The notes under the pieces: model-generated | Told to the model about the DNA's origin: nothing | Databases searched by the model: none | The model's input: only the letters and a program-made list of their open reading frames with translations | Translations under genes and position numbers: made by a program | Shown here: positions 23,653-32,113 of the stretch, one piece after another | Numbering within the stretch: position 1 is the first letter of the stretch | How the letters are laid out: each line of letters opens with the position of its first letter | Source: DATGMP01 sp035293565 | GTDB lineage: Bacteria; Pseudomonadota; Alphaproteobacteria; BOG-932; Roseiterribacteraceae | Direction of reading: 5' to 3' | Length of the DNA stretch: 41,457 nucleotides | Assembly: GCA_035293565.1 (NCBI GenBank) | Contig: DATGMP010000126.1 | Span: 1-41,457, forward strand

Positions 23653-24809
23653 GGCGCCCTCTTCAGAAGCAGCGCGCTGGTGGCACCGCCGACATAGCCG
23701 GGCGCGCCGGTCGAGAGCGCAATCTCGGCATTCGGCACTTGCCGCGCGCCCGCCTCGCCGCGGAGCTGCGAGACCGCTTCGCACGCATGGTTGAGTCCGT
23801 GCACATAACCTTCCGAAAGAAATCCCCCGTGTGTGTTGACCGGAAGCTTCCCGCCAATCGCCGTGGCCCCGCTCAGCACCAAATCCCCGCCCTCGCCCGG
23901 CGCGCAAAATCCGTACGCCTCGAGCTGCATCGGTACAGCGAAGGAGAATGGATCATAGATTTCCGCCACGTCGACATCGGCAGGCGTGAGCCCGGCCATC
24001 GCGAAGAGGCGCGGCGCGCTCCGCCAGGCCGCCGTGTCCGCGAGATCCTGTTGGTTGGAGAATAATGTATGTCCCCCGCCCCAAACCGCGCCCGAGATCA
24101 GCACCGGCGGCTTCTTCAGATCACGGGCTCGCTCGGCCGTTGTTACCAGCAGCGCTACGGCTCCATCGGTTTCGAGACAGCAATCATAGAGGCGCAGCGG
24201 CTCCACGATCATGCGGGCCGACAGATACTCCTCCATGGTGAGCGGCTTGCGCATCAGCGCGCGCGGATTGTCCTCGGCATGCTTTCGCTGGGTGACCGCG
24301 ACGGCGCCCAGATGCCGCTCGTTGACGCCGGTCTTCAGCATGTAAGCGCGCCCCGCCATCGCATATTGCTGCGGCGGCGCGAGGTAGCCGTAGGGCGCTT
24401 GGTATTGGGTCTCGATCGCGTCCACCGGCGGCCGCCCGGTGCCGCCCATCCGAAACTCCGACCGCGCGTTGATTGCGCGGTAACAGACGACATAGTTCGC
24501 CACGCCCGCCGCGACTGCGAGGGCCGCCTGCCCCACCACCGAATGCGAGACGCCGCCGCCGCCGAACTGATCCAGATAGTAATGCGGGTCGCGCAACCCC
24601 ATGACGTGGTTCACGACGGCCGAACCGATCGAATCTCCCACTCGATGCGTCGCGATGCCGTCGAGCTTGTCGGGCTCGAGCCCGGCGTCGCCGAGCGCCG
24701 CCATGATTGCGCGCGTCGCCAAGGTGAGCGTGCTCACGCCCGAATTCTTGGAGAATTCAGTGTAGCCTATACCGGCGATCGCCGCCTTGTCGGAAAGCCA
24801 GGCGCTCAC
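23649..24809 (-). CDS. Thiolase-like lipid-transfer protein (SCP-x/Ltp2 type)
   Basis: 386 aa thiolase fold. The N-terminus KAAIAGIGYTEFSKNSG and the C-terminal VNTHGGFLSEGYVHGLNHACEAVSQL with the conserved HGG are typical of the lipid-transfer/SCP-x branch. Around residue 83–88, where condensing thiolases carry the nucleophilic Cys, this protein reads DQFGGGGVSHSVVG and has none. That argues against classical thiolysis and fits the Cys-less retro-aldolase type (Ltp2) that works with a DUF35 subunit, the next gene here. ATGA overlaps join it to both neighbours. The substrate is unknown. Confidence 0.9.
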   Translation of the reverse strand: MSAWLSDKAAIAGIGYTEFSKNSGVSTLTLATRAIMAALGDAGLEPDKLDGIATHRVGDSIGSAVVNHVMGLRDPHYYLDQFGGGGVSHSVVGQAALAVAAGVANYVVCYRAINARSEFRMGGTGRPPVDAIETQYQAPYGYLAPPQQYAMAGRAYMLKTGVNERHLGAVAVTQRKHAEDNPRALMRKPLTMEEYLSARMIVEPLRLYDCCLETDGAVALLVTTAERARDLKKPPVLISGAVWGGGHTLFSNQQDLADTAAWRSAPRLFAMAGLTPADVDVAEIYDPFSFAVPMQLEAYGFCAPGEGGDLVLSGATAIGGKLPVNTHGGFLSEGYVHGLNHACEAVSQLRGEAGARQVPNAEIALSTGAPGYVGGATSALLLKRAP

Positions 24810-26971
24810 GATTCGCCTTGCACGGCTGCAAGCGCCGCTGCCGCGGCATCGAAGGTGAGGAACGTCGCGACTCCGCCTTCATGCGCGGTACGCCTCAATC
24901 GCGCAATTGCATCGCCCTCGGCGCAGATCGAATTGCGCAGCACCCATGCAAGCCGCGAGCGCGGCAGTTCGGGCGCCAACTTGACCAGCTCGTCGGCTAG
25001 ATCGAAGAGCGCACGTGTCGAGTGCTCCGTCGACTTGCCATAGGAATAGAAGCTCTGAACGTTGACGTGGAAGACGATGTTCGCAAAGGGTCGGCCGGCA
25101 TTCAGCTGCCGCAACAGCTTCGGCGCGACCGACGAAGCGTTGAGCGGTCCCATCGGCACTTCGACCGGGTTGCCGAAACTGGCGCCGGGCCCATATTCGG
25201 CTGACAAAAGCTGCGCCAATGCCGTGTCGACCGGAGCGACCGTCAGTCCCGCCAAATCGCAAGCGTCAGTCGCGATCACATTGCAGCCCCCGCCGGCACC
25301 CACGATCAGCACGTCCGTTCCCAACGCGCTGCTGCCGCGGCCGATCTGCGTGAGCAGCAGCACGTCGAGGAACGATTCCAGCGAGTGCGTGAGCCGCGCG
25401 CCCGTGTGTTTGGCGATGCCTTGCCAAATGCGCAATTCTCCCGCCATTGCGCCGGTATGCGACGCCGCCGCACGCGCACCCTGGCGACTGATGCCTGCGA
25501 TCAGCAATACCACCGGCTTGCATCTGACCCGCGCGGCATGCAGGGCGTCGATCAGTCGTTCACCGTCGCGCGGATCCTCGATATAGAGGCCAATGATCTC
25601 GGTATGCGGATCATCGACGAGCCACTCCAGAAGCTCGCCGGCCGTGACGTCGACGCAGTTGCCGATCGTCGCAAGGCAGGAGAATCCGATCCCCAGCCTG
25701 TCGCCGACTTTGAGAATGTCCCCGCCCAACGATCCGCTTTGCGAGATGATCGCGACGTCGCCTTCGCGCTCGGGTGGTGAGCCCAGGAAAGTTTGCCGGC
25801 CGCGCGCAGACCACACGCCCATGCAATTGGGTCCAAGCACCCGGACGCCGGCTTCTCGAGCAGCCTCGACCAAGGCAGGTTCCAGAGCTGCACCCTCGCT
25901 TCCGGCCTCACGAAACCCGCCGCTCATGACTTGCGCGAATTTCACTTTGCCCTTGGCAGTGCGAACGATTGCCGGCGTCATCGCGGCAGGTGCGGCCACG
26001 AGCGCATAGTCGACGGGATGAGGCACGTCGGCGAGGCTCGGGTATGCAGGAACTCCGTCAATCTCGCGGGCTTCCGGGTGCACCGCGCTGAGGGGCCCCG
26101 GAAATGCGAAGGCCTTATAGTTCCTGAGGAACATATTGCCGAAATTCGTGCCCTTGGCCGACGCGCCCACCACCGCGATTCCGCGCGGCCTGAACAGCGG
26201 CTCGAAGTCGCTCCTCTCGTTATCCGGCTGGGGTGCGGGCTTGATATTACGGTAGAGCAACAGTCGGCCATCGACAGCGACCGCGCCGGATTCGCCGGCG
26301 ATGACCGGGTTGATCTCGAATTCGGCCAATCGAGCACCAACAGCGAGCCCCAGTCCGTCCCGACTGCCGATCGCTTCGATCAGCGCCAGCAATGACGCCA
26401 TGTCGACTTCCGGCTTGCCGCGCGCGCCGTCCAGCAGGCTTCGTCCTTTGAGCTCGCCCAGCATCGCCTCGGCGTCCCCGGGCCCGATCGGTAAAGGCCG
26501 CAGCGCTATGTCCTGAAGAATCTCGGTCAGCGTGCCGCCGAAGCCCACCGCGAGGAACAGGCCAAACGGAGGTCGCCGGACAACGCCTACAATCATCTCG
26601 ATGCCGGCCTTCTGCTGCTCCTCGATCAGAAATCCCGCTGGAACGATTCCCTTCTCTTGCAACCGCGACGACATCCGGCGTGCCGCCTGCTCGGCTTCCA
26701 CTGAGGATCGGATACCGAGTTCGACGGCACCGACATCGCTCTTATGTACGAGGCCGCTTCCCCACGCCTTCAAAGCGAATGGCGGCGTGAGAGCGGCAGC
26801 TTGAGAGATTCCGGACAGGTCGGCCGCGATGGTGACGCCCGTCGGTGTCCGAATGCCGAAATCCTGCAGAAGTCGCTTCACGTCCGGTTCGGGAATGAGC
26901 GCCAATTCGCTGTCGTCGGTCAGCGGAAGGGCAAGCTCAAACAGGACTGCAGGATCGACGATGGTTGGCAT
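24806..26971 (-). CDS. Acetate–CoA ligase family (ADP-forming) acyl-CoA synthetase, ATP-grasp domain first
   Basis: 721 aa. Residues 1 to about 230 form the ATP-grasp (beta) domain (VKRLLQDFGIRTPTG; FALKAWGSGLVHKSDVGAVELG). The CoA-binding Rossmann domain follows (FRPRGIAVVGASAKGTNFGN), then the succinyl-CoA-ligase-like flavodoxin domains with IISQSGSLGGDI and the phospho-His motif ASHTGAMAG. Such enzymes interconvert acyl-CoA, ADP and Pi with acid, ATP and CoA. The order is swapped relative to the common alpha-then-beta fusion. ATG at 26971 is preferred; the frame extends to a TTG at 26995. It heads the operon with the thiolase, DUF35 and TetR genes, and an operator lies 24 bases upstream. 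Confidence 0.92.
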   Translation of the reverse strand: MPTIVDPAVLFELALPLTDDSELALIPEPDVKRLLQDFGIRTPTGVTIAADLSGISQAAALTPPFALKAWGSGLVHKSDVGAVELGIRSSVEAEQAARRMSSRLQEKGIVPAGFLIEEQQKAGIEMIVGVVRRPPFGLFLAVGFGGTLTEILQDIALRPLPIGPGDAEAMLGELKGRSLLDGARGKPEVDMASLLALIEAIGSRDGLGLAVGARLAEFEINPVIAGESGAVAVDGRLLLYRNIKPAPQPDNERSDFEPLFRPRGIAVVGASAKGTNFGNMFLRNYKAFAFPGPLSAVHPEAREIDGVPAYPSLADVPHPVDYALVAAPAAMTPAIVRTAKGKVKFAQVMSGGFREAGSEGAALEPALVEAAREAGVRVLGPNCMGVWSARGRQTFLGSPPEREGDVAIISQSGSLGGDILKVGDRLGIGFSCLATIGNCVDVTAGELLEWLVDDPHTEIIGLYIEDPRDGERLIDALHAARVRCKPVVLLIAGISRQGARAAASHTGAMAGELRIWQGIAKHTGARLTHSLESFLDVLLLTQIGRGSSALGTDVLIVGAGGGCNVIATDACDLAGLTVAPVDTALAQLLSAEYGPGASFGNPVEVPMGPLNASSVAPKLLRQLNAGRPFANIVFHVNVQSFYSYGKSTEHSTRALFDLADELVKLAPELPRSRLAWVLRNSICAEGDAIARLRRTAHEGGVATFLTFDAAAAALAAVQGES

Positions 26972-26995
26972 GGGCGCGCGGCTGTCGTGAAACAA

Positions 26996-27011
26996 CCGAA
27001 CGCTTGTTCAG
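26996..27011. promoter_or_regulatory. TetR operator candidate, copy 2
   Basis: CCGAACGCTTGTTCAG is a near-palindrome (CyGAAC…GTTCrG) 24 bases upstream of the acyl-CoA synthetase start. ACCGAACGCTTGTT (26995–27008) is the exact reverse complement of the word at 22595–22608. The site would allow the TetR protein encoded in this operon to repress it. Confidence 0.65.
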
Positions 27012-27154
27012 AAGTTTTCGTTTGTCAAGCCGGCATCGCGCAGGACGGCCCCGGAAGTGGCGTTGAAAAATTACCGCCGAACCGTAGATTCGAGGAAACG
27101 GGAAGGCGATTTCGCATCTGTCGGGAAGCTGTTTTCTGATATGGAGGTGAGACA

Positions 27155-27484
27155 ATGCGATCGCGAGTGACAAGCGCCGCCTTGTTCGGCGCAGCGGCCC
27201 TGGTCGGGATCAGCCTTGCGGTTCCCGCATCGGCCCGGGTTTTCGTCGGTTTCGGCGTAGGCGTGCCGCTTTTCGCACCCTGGTACTATCCGCCGCCCGT
27301 CTATGTGCCGCCGCCGGTGGCTTATGCGCCGCCCCCGGTCGTCTACGAGCCACCGACTTACGTCGCGCCGCAGGACCAGGTCTGGTATTATTGCGACAAC
27401 CCGAAGGGATATTACCCATATGTCGGGTCCTGTCGTGAGGGGTGGCGGACCGTGCCGGCTGCACCACCACGGACCGCTCGCTGA
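27155..27484 (+). CDS. Secreted proline/tyrosine-rich protein
   Basis: 109 aa starting with signal peptide MRSRVTSAALFGAAALVGISLAVPASA after TATGGAGGTGAGACA. The middle is a Pro-Tyr-Val-rich low-complexity stretch (YYPPPVYVPPPVAYAPPPVV). The end, WYYCDNPKGYYPYVGSC…GW, is a short Cys-pair motif common in proteobacterial exported proteins of unknown function. Its site is the periplasm or outer envelope. It lies upstream of a glycine-zipper lipoprotein on the same strand (31-base gap), probably as an envelope pair. Confidence 0.8.
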   Translation: MRSRVTSAALFGAAALVGISLAVPASARVFVGFGVGVPLFAPWYYPPPVYVPPPVAYAPPPVVYEPPTYVAPQDQVWYYCDNPKGYYPYVGSCREGWRTVPAAPPRTAR

Positions 27485-27515
27485 TCAACAACGCTGAATA
27501 AGGGAACCTCCGACA

Positions 27516-28013
27516 ATGACATATATGGACCGAACAATCGCAGGGCTGTCAGCCTTGGCGCTGCTCTCCGCCTGCGCGCAACCGCCGATGGGGCCAAGCG
27601 TCGCCGTCATGCCCGGCCCCAACAAACCTTTCGAGGTCTTCCAGCAGGACCAGGCGGTGTGCAAGGACTATGCGAGCTCGCAGGTCGCCGGCCAGGCGCA
27701 GGCGGCCAACAATCAGGCCGTCGGCGGTGCGCTTCTGGGAACCGCGCTCGGCGCCGGCTTGGGCGCGGCGATCGGCGGCGGACGCGGTGCCGCCATCGGT
27801 GCAGCCGGCGGAGCAGGTATCGGGACCGCTTACGGCGCCAGCTCGTCGAACTACGCCAATATGAGTATCCAGCAGCGCTACGACATCGCGTTCCAGCAGT
27901 GCATGTATTCGCACGGCGATCAGGTCCCGGGCTACCAGCCGGCTCCTGGTTACGGCTACGGTCCGCCGCCGGGATCGAGCTATCCCCCGCCGCCTCCGCC
28001 GCCCGGCGGCTGA
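27516..28013 (+). CDS. Glycine-zipper lipoprotein
   Basis: 165 aa. The signal ends in lipobox LLSAC (Cys20), so lipid anchoring is expected. A region with VCKDYASSQ precedes a long glycine-zipper segment (LLGTALGAGLGAAIGGGRGAAIGAAGG), which packs helices in membranes, then YDIAFQQCMYSHGDQVPGY and a proline-rich tail ending PPPPPPPGG. Such proteins sit in the outer membrane or periplasm. ATG at 27516 follows GGAACCTCCGACA. A short CTGAGC/GCTCAG hairpin spans its stop codon and the end of the convergent sulfotransferase gene. Confidence 0.85.
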   Translation: MTYMDRTIAGLSALALLSACAQPPMGPSVAVMPGPNKPFEVFQQDQAVCKDYASSQVAGQAQAANNQAVGGALLGTALGAGLGAAIGGGRGAAIGAAGGAGIGTAYGASSSNYANMSIQQRYDIAFQQCMYSHGDQVPGYQPAPGYGYGPPPGSSYPPPPPPPGG

Positions 28014-28024
28014 GCGTCGCCGGC

Positions 28025-28822
28025 TCAGTCGATCGAATAGCCGAGCCGGGCAGCCGGTTCGGCTACGATCGGCCATAACGCATTCGACTGCCCGGCCGGC
28101 CATTGCCGCCAGCGCCCGACGCTCGCGGTATGGAGGGATGTGCTGACGCGCGCTTTCGGGTCCTCATATCCCGGATCGTGGGCAGCCGCGAACGCCGCGT
28201 CAGCCTGCTCTTTTGCAGGCGACTCGCCGATGAAGGCTAGCAGCCGCGCCAGCGTGCCCTCCGGGTCCGCAACCATTTCCTCATATTTGAATACCCAGGC
28301 GCGGTCCGGCCGCGACGCTGCGAAAACGCCGATAGTCTCGTGAACCTCACGCCAATAACGCGCCCAGCCATATGGGCCAGCCCCGAAGTTCGCGACAACC
28401 CGCGCAATATCCGGGTCCTCGTGACGAGTGGTTGCGTACCAGAAATGCTCCTGAAGTGACGCGATCGTATCAAGCGGGTGCCTTACCATGAACAGGAACA
28501 GCACACGGCCTGAGAATATGTCATCGATAAAGGGCAATATGCGGTAGTAGTTCGGCGTCTTTTCGATCCATCGCCGCTTCCCGCTTTTTCGAGCGCTCCG
28601 ATCCAGAAGGCGGCGCGCGAACAGACCGATTTCCGCGAGCAACTCGCTCGGATGGAGGCGGAGCGAGACGAGCGCGGGAAGCACCTGGGGCGCCCCCAGG
28701 AATTCCTGCAAGGCCGTCAAGAATTTGCTCTCCGGCGGACAGACGATCTCCGGATGCGAGTCGAGCAGATAGCGCGCTGCGGTCGTTCCCGATCTGTGGC
28801 AGCCGACAAGAAAAACCGGCAT
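28025..28822 (-). CDS. Sulfotransferase family protein
   Basis: 265 aa from ATG at 28822. The 5'-phosphosulfate loop is VFLVGCHRSGTTAARYLLDSHPEI at the N-terminus, and the 3'-phosphate region is VLFLFMVRHPLDTIASLQEHF. The acceptor is unknown; with glycosyltransferases next door, a surface glycan or glycoprotein is plausible. GTG at 28840, directly after the upstream stop, and ATG at 28891, inside the upstream gene, are alternative starts. It is unrelated in detail to the longer sulfotransferase at 11511. It lies in the same direction as and directly downstream of a glycosyltransferase gene. Confidence 0.87.
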   Translation of the reverse strand: MPVFLVGCHRSGTTAARYLLDSHPEIVCPPESKFLTALQEFLGAPQVLPALVSLRLHPSELLAEIGLFARRLLDRSARKSGKRRWIEKTPNYYRILPFIDDIFSGRVLFLFMVRHPLDTIASLQEHFWYATTRHEDPDIARVVANFGAGPYGWARYWREVHETIGVFAASRPDRAWVFKYEEMVADPEGTLARLLAFIGESPAKEQADAAFAAAHDPGYEDPKARVSTSLHTASVGRWRQWPAGQSNALWPIVAEPAARLGYSID

Positions 28823-28841
28823 ATCTCGGCGGTCGATCACG

Positions 28842-29615
28842 TCAAGGTTCGGTCGGCCGTTCCGGCGGCAAGATGAATTGAGCGGACACATCGCCGACGA
28901 AGGCCCGCGGCCCTATATGGGTGAGTTTGCTCGTCAGATCGACCCAGATCTCGCCTCCCAATTCGCGCCAGCGCTGACAGAAGGCATAGTCCTCGCTGAG
29001 ATAGGTGCGGCTATCCGAATCGATCATCGGATCGAAGAGGGCGAACCGGTTCTTGCTGCCCGCGAGATTGTCGGGAAAGGTGTGGACGGCGCTATAGGAC
29101 AGCTCGGGATGCGCTTCGGCAAGCCGTTCGAGCACAGGACGCTGGATCATCATGAAGCCCGTGCCGGCCCAGCGTGCGCGAGCAAAACCATCATCGAGAT
29201 CACCTCGCTTATCCGCGGATTCCAGCATGTAAACATATTTGAGCGACGACGCTTCGACCGGCTCGATGCCGTGCCTGACCTTCTCACGGACGACGTCCCA
29301 TTGGATTGTCTTGGCAGGATAGATTCCAGCGACCAGCGGCCGTCCGAAGTCCAGCATCCGCAGAACCAAGCCAGGATCGAATACGATATCGGCATCTATG
29401 AAGAGAAGATGGGTCGCCCTGGCGTCGTCCAGGAATGCGGCGACGATCTCATTGCGCGCGCGAGTAATGAGCGCGTCGCCGCTGCTGAAGATAAAGGCGA
29501 GATCGACCCCGCGCTGGACTGCGGCAACCTGCAACCGAAGCAGTGACATCGTGAAATCGGAGGTCACTTGCCCGCCAAAGCATGCGGTGCCGATCACGAG
29601 CCGGGTTTGGGTCAT
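28842..29615 (-). CDS. GT-A-like glycosyltransferase
   Basis: 257 aa with a nucleotide-sugar-binding GT-A layout: an N-terminal Rossmann-like half, LLFIDADIVFDP as the DxD metal motif (around residue 93), AGIYPAK, and EDYAFCQRWRELGGEIWVDLTSKLTHIGP toward the end, a pattern shared with bacterial proteins annotated as glycosyltransferase family 2-like. It has no membrane segment. ATG at 29615 is used; the TPR glycosyltransferase is divergent with an 83-base gap. It lies directly upstream of the sulfotransferase, suggesting sequential glycan building and sulfation. Donor and acceptor are unknown. Confidence 0.8.
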   Translation of the reverse strand: MTQTRLVIGTACFGGQVTSDFTMSLLRLQVAAVQRGVDLAFIFSSGDALITRARNEIVAAFLDDARATHLLFIDADIVFDPGLVLRMLDFGRPLVAGIYPAKTIQWDVVREKVRHGIEPVEASSLKYVYMLESADKRGDLDDGFARARWAGTGFMMIQRPVLERLAEAHPELSYSAVHTFPDNLAGSKNRFALFDPMIDSDSRTYLSEDYAFCQRWRELGGEIWVDLTSKLTHIGPRAFVGDVSAQFILPPERPTEP

Positions 29616-29698
29616 CCTTCTTCAACGACGGATTGTCCTCCGCCCTTCGCTGCTATGCTGGAGCGAATCGCAGTTTTACCGCGAAAGGGCGCGAAGGA

Positions 29699-32113
29699 AT
29701 GCCTAGCGTGCGGGAAATGCTCGAGGCCGCGTTGGAGCGTCATCAAGCCGGCCGGCTGGACGAGGCCGAGTCGCTTTATCGGCAGGTGCTCGCGATCGAG
29801 CCCGACAATGCCGACTGTCTCCACCTGCTCGGCATGTTGGCAGACCAGAAAGGCCGCAGCGACGAGGCGATCGGCCTGATCACCCGCGCCGTGTCGATCG
29901 AACCCGCGCATGCCGCCGCCCATAACAATCTGGGTCTCGTTCTACAGCGCGCGGGCCGCCTGGCCGAGGCGGCTGAGAGCTATCGGCGCGCCACAGCCGC
30001 CCGGCCGGACATCGCGCTGCTCCACACGAATCTCGGCATAGCATTGAGGCTGCAGGGCGATCTCGCGGGCGCAGCTCGAAGCTTCGAGCAAGCAGCCACC
30101 CTCGCGCCGGAATCAGCCGAGGCCCAGGTCAACTGGGGTGTCGCGAAGATGGGACTCGGCGCTCACTCGGAAGCCTTGCCCTGCTTCCAACGCGCTGTCG
30201 CGCTCAAGCCTGCCTGGGCCGAGGCGCACAACAATCTGGGGCTCGCGCTTCAGGCGCTCGGGGACCTGGCGAGCGCGACCGCCAGCTTCGAACGGGCGTT
30301 GATGCTCGATCCCGCGCTTCCCGAGGCACACAATAATCTCGGCCGCGCGTTTCAGGTGCAGGACCGGGCGGCCGAGGCGATCGCATCCTTCGAACGCGCT
30401 CTGGCGCTTCGACCCGAGATGGCCGAGGCGCACAATCATCTGGCGCTCGCGCTCAAGCAGCAAGGCAAGCTCGCCGACGCCGTCGAACATCTCGAACGCG
30501 CCGCGATGATCGCGCCGAGCATGCCGGAAATCGCGGTCAATCTCGGTATCGCCCTTCAGGATCAAGGCCGCAACGCCGAAGCGGTCGCGGCCTTCAGGCG
30601 CGCACTGACGCTTCGGCCGGGGATGGAGGCGGCGCATTTCGGTTACGGCCTCGCCCTTCAGGATCAAGGTCACACCGACGAGGCGCTGGTCCAATACGAG
30701 GCCGCCTTGCGCGCGAACCCCGGGTCGGCGGAGGCCAGGCTGGCGTTCTGCACGGCACAGCTTCCGCCCGTCTATCGGGACGAAGCCGAAATCGCCCGCC
30801 GGCGACATGCCTACGCCGAGCAGCTACAGCGCCTCGTCGCTGACGTCGGCACGGCGATTTCCGAACGCGACTTCGCAAAGGCCGTCGGATCGAGCCAGCC
30901 TTTCTTTCTCGCTTATCAGGATCTCGACGACCGCGCTCTGCAAACCGCTTATGGCGGACTCGTCTGCCGCGCCATGGCCGCTTCCTTTCCACCAGCGGCG
31001 CTGGCCGCACAACCGGGCGCCGCTGAGAAGATCAGGGTCGGTATCGTCAGCGGCTTCTTCCGACGACATTCGAACTGGAAGATGCCGATCCGCGGGTGGC
31101 TCGAGGGACTCGATCGCAACCGCTTCGCGCTCTACGGCTACCACACCGGCGTCGACCAGGATGAACAGACGGCGCTGGCGCGCAGCTCATGCGCCGAATT
31201 TGTCCAGGGACCGATGTCGATCGAGCGATGGAGGACGCGCATTCTGGCCGACCGACTGCATGTCCTCATCTATCCGGAAGTCGGCATGGACCCCATGGCG
31301 GCAAAGCTGGCTGCGCTTAGGCTGGCGCCTGTGCAGTGCAATTCCTGGGGTCATCCCGATACCAGCGGCTACCCGACTCTCGACTATTTCCTCAGCAGCG
31401 CTCTCATGGAGCCGGGAGACGGGCAGTCCCACTATTCGGAGAATCTTGTCCTGCTGCCCAACCTGTCCGTCTATTGCGAGCCGACCGAAACGGCACCGCC
31501 GATTTCCCGTGAAGAGCTCGGCTTGCGTTCGGACGCAATCGCCTTTTGGTGCGGACAGTCGCTGTTCAAATATCTGCCGCAATATGACGAAGCCTTCGTG
31601 CGGATCGCACAAGCGATCCCGGACAGTCAGTTCGTCTTTATCGAATTCTCGCGCCTGCCGCATGCGACCGAGCTGTTTCGTTGTCGGCTCGCAGGCGCGT
31701 TCGGCGCGGCCGGTCTCGACGCCGGTCGCCATTGCGCCTTCCTTCCGCGCTTGGATCAGCGCCGCTTCGCGGCGGCAAGCGGAGCCTGCGACATCTTCCT
31801 CGACAGTATCGGCTGGTCGGGCTGTAACTCGACGCTCGAAAGCCTTCCTTACGATCTTCCGATCGTCACGCTCGAAGGCGGCTTGATGCGCGGGCGACAC
31901 AGCGCAGCAATACTCCGCATGATGGGAATCGCCGATACGATCGCGAAATCCGTCGATGACTATGTCGCAATCGCTGTCCGGTTGGCCCGGGATCCGGATT
32001 TCCGGAACGACATGAAGGCGCGCATTGCGACGCAGAAACATCGCGTCTGGTGCGATCGCGCACCGATCAGCGCGCTTGAGTCATTTCTCGAGCGGGCCAC
32101 GGGAAGAACTTAA
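29699..32113 (+). CDS. TPR protein with SPINDLY/O-GlcNAc-transferase-like (GT41) catalytic domain
   Basis: 804 aa. About ten 34-residue TPR units (residues 18–358; AEAHNNLGLALQ-type) precede a GT41 domain. Catalytic features are IVSGFFRRHSNWKM, whose His matches the OGT N-Cat base region; WCGQSLFKYLPQYDEAF, with the donor-binding Lys; and DIFLDSIGWSGCNSTLESL. GT41 enzymes attach GlcNAc, fucose or other sugars to Ser/Thr of proteins recognised by the TPR coil. ATG at 29699 follows GAAGGA; an open frame to 29582 is not used. Its stop overlaps that of the convergent TPR-glycosyltransferase. Flagellin, 4 kb away, is a candidate target, by inference only. Confidence 0.92.
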   Translation: MPSVREMLEAALERHQAGRLDEAESLYRQVLAIEPDNADCLHLLGMLADQKGRSDEAIGLITRAVSIEPAHAAAHNNLGLVLQRAGRLAEAAESYRRATAARPDIALLHTNLGIALRLQGDLAGAARSFEQAATLAPESAEAQVNWGVAKMGLGAHSEALPCFQRAVALKPAWAEAHNNLGLALQALGDLASATASFERALMLDPALPEAHNNLGRAFQVQDRAAEAIASFERALALRPEMAEAHNHLALALKQQGKLADAVEHLERAAMIAPSMPEIAVNLGIALQDQGRNAEAVAAFRRALTLRPGMEAAHFGYGLALQDQGHTDEALVQYEAALRANPGSAEARLAFCTAQLPPVYRDEAEIARRRHAYAEQLQRLVADVGTAISERDFAKAVGSSQPFFLAYQDLDDRALQTAYGGLVCRAMAASFPPAALAAQPGAAEKIRVGIVSGFFRRHSNWKMPIRGWLEGLDRNRFALYGYHTGVDQDEQTALARSSCAEFVQGPMSIERWRTRILADRLHVLIYPEVGMDPMAAKLAALRLAPVQCNSWGHPDTSGYPTLDYFLSSALMEPGDGQSHYSENLVLLPNLSVYCEPTETAPPISREELGLRSDAIAFWCGQSLFKYLPQYDEAFVRIAQAIPDSQFVFIEFSRLPHATELFRCRLAGAFGAAGLDAGRHCAFLPRLDQRRFAAASGACDIFLDSIGWSGCNSTLESLPYDLPIVTLEGGLMRGRHSAAILRMMGIADTIAKSVDDYVAIAVRLARDPDFRNDMKARIATQKHRVWCDRAPISALESFLERATGRT

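Noticed and set aside
28010..28028. CTGAGC/GCTCAG hairpin between convergent lipoprotein and sulfotransferase genes
   Set aside because: It is only a 6-bp stem without a U tract and overlaps the coding ends; not enough for a terminator call.
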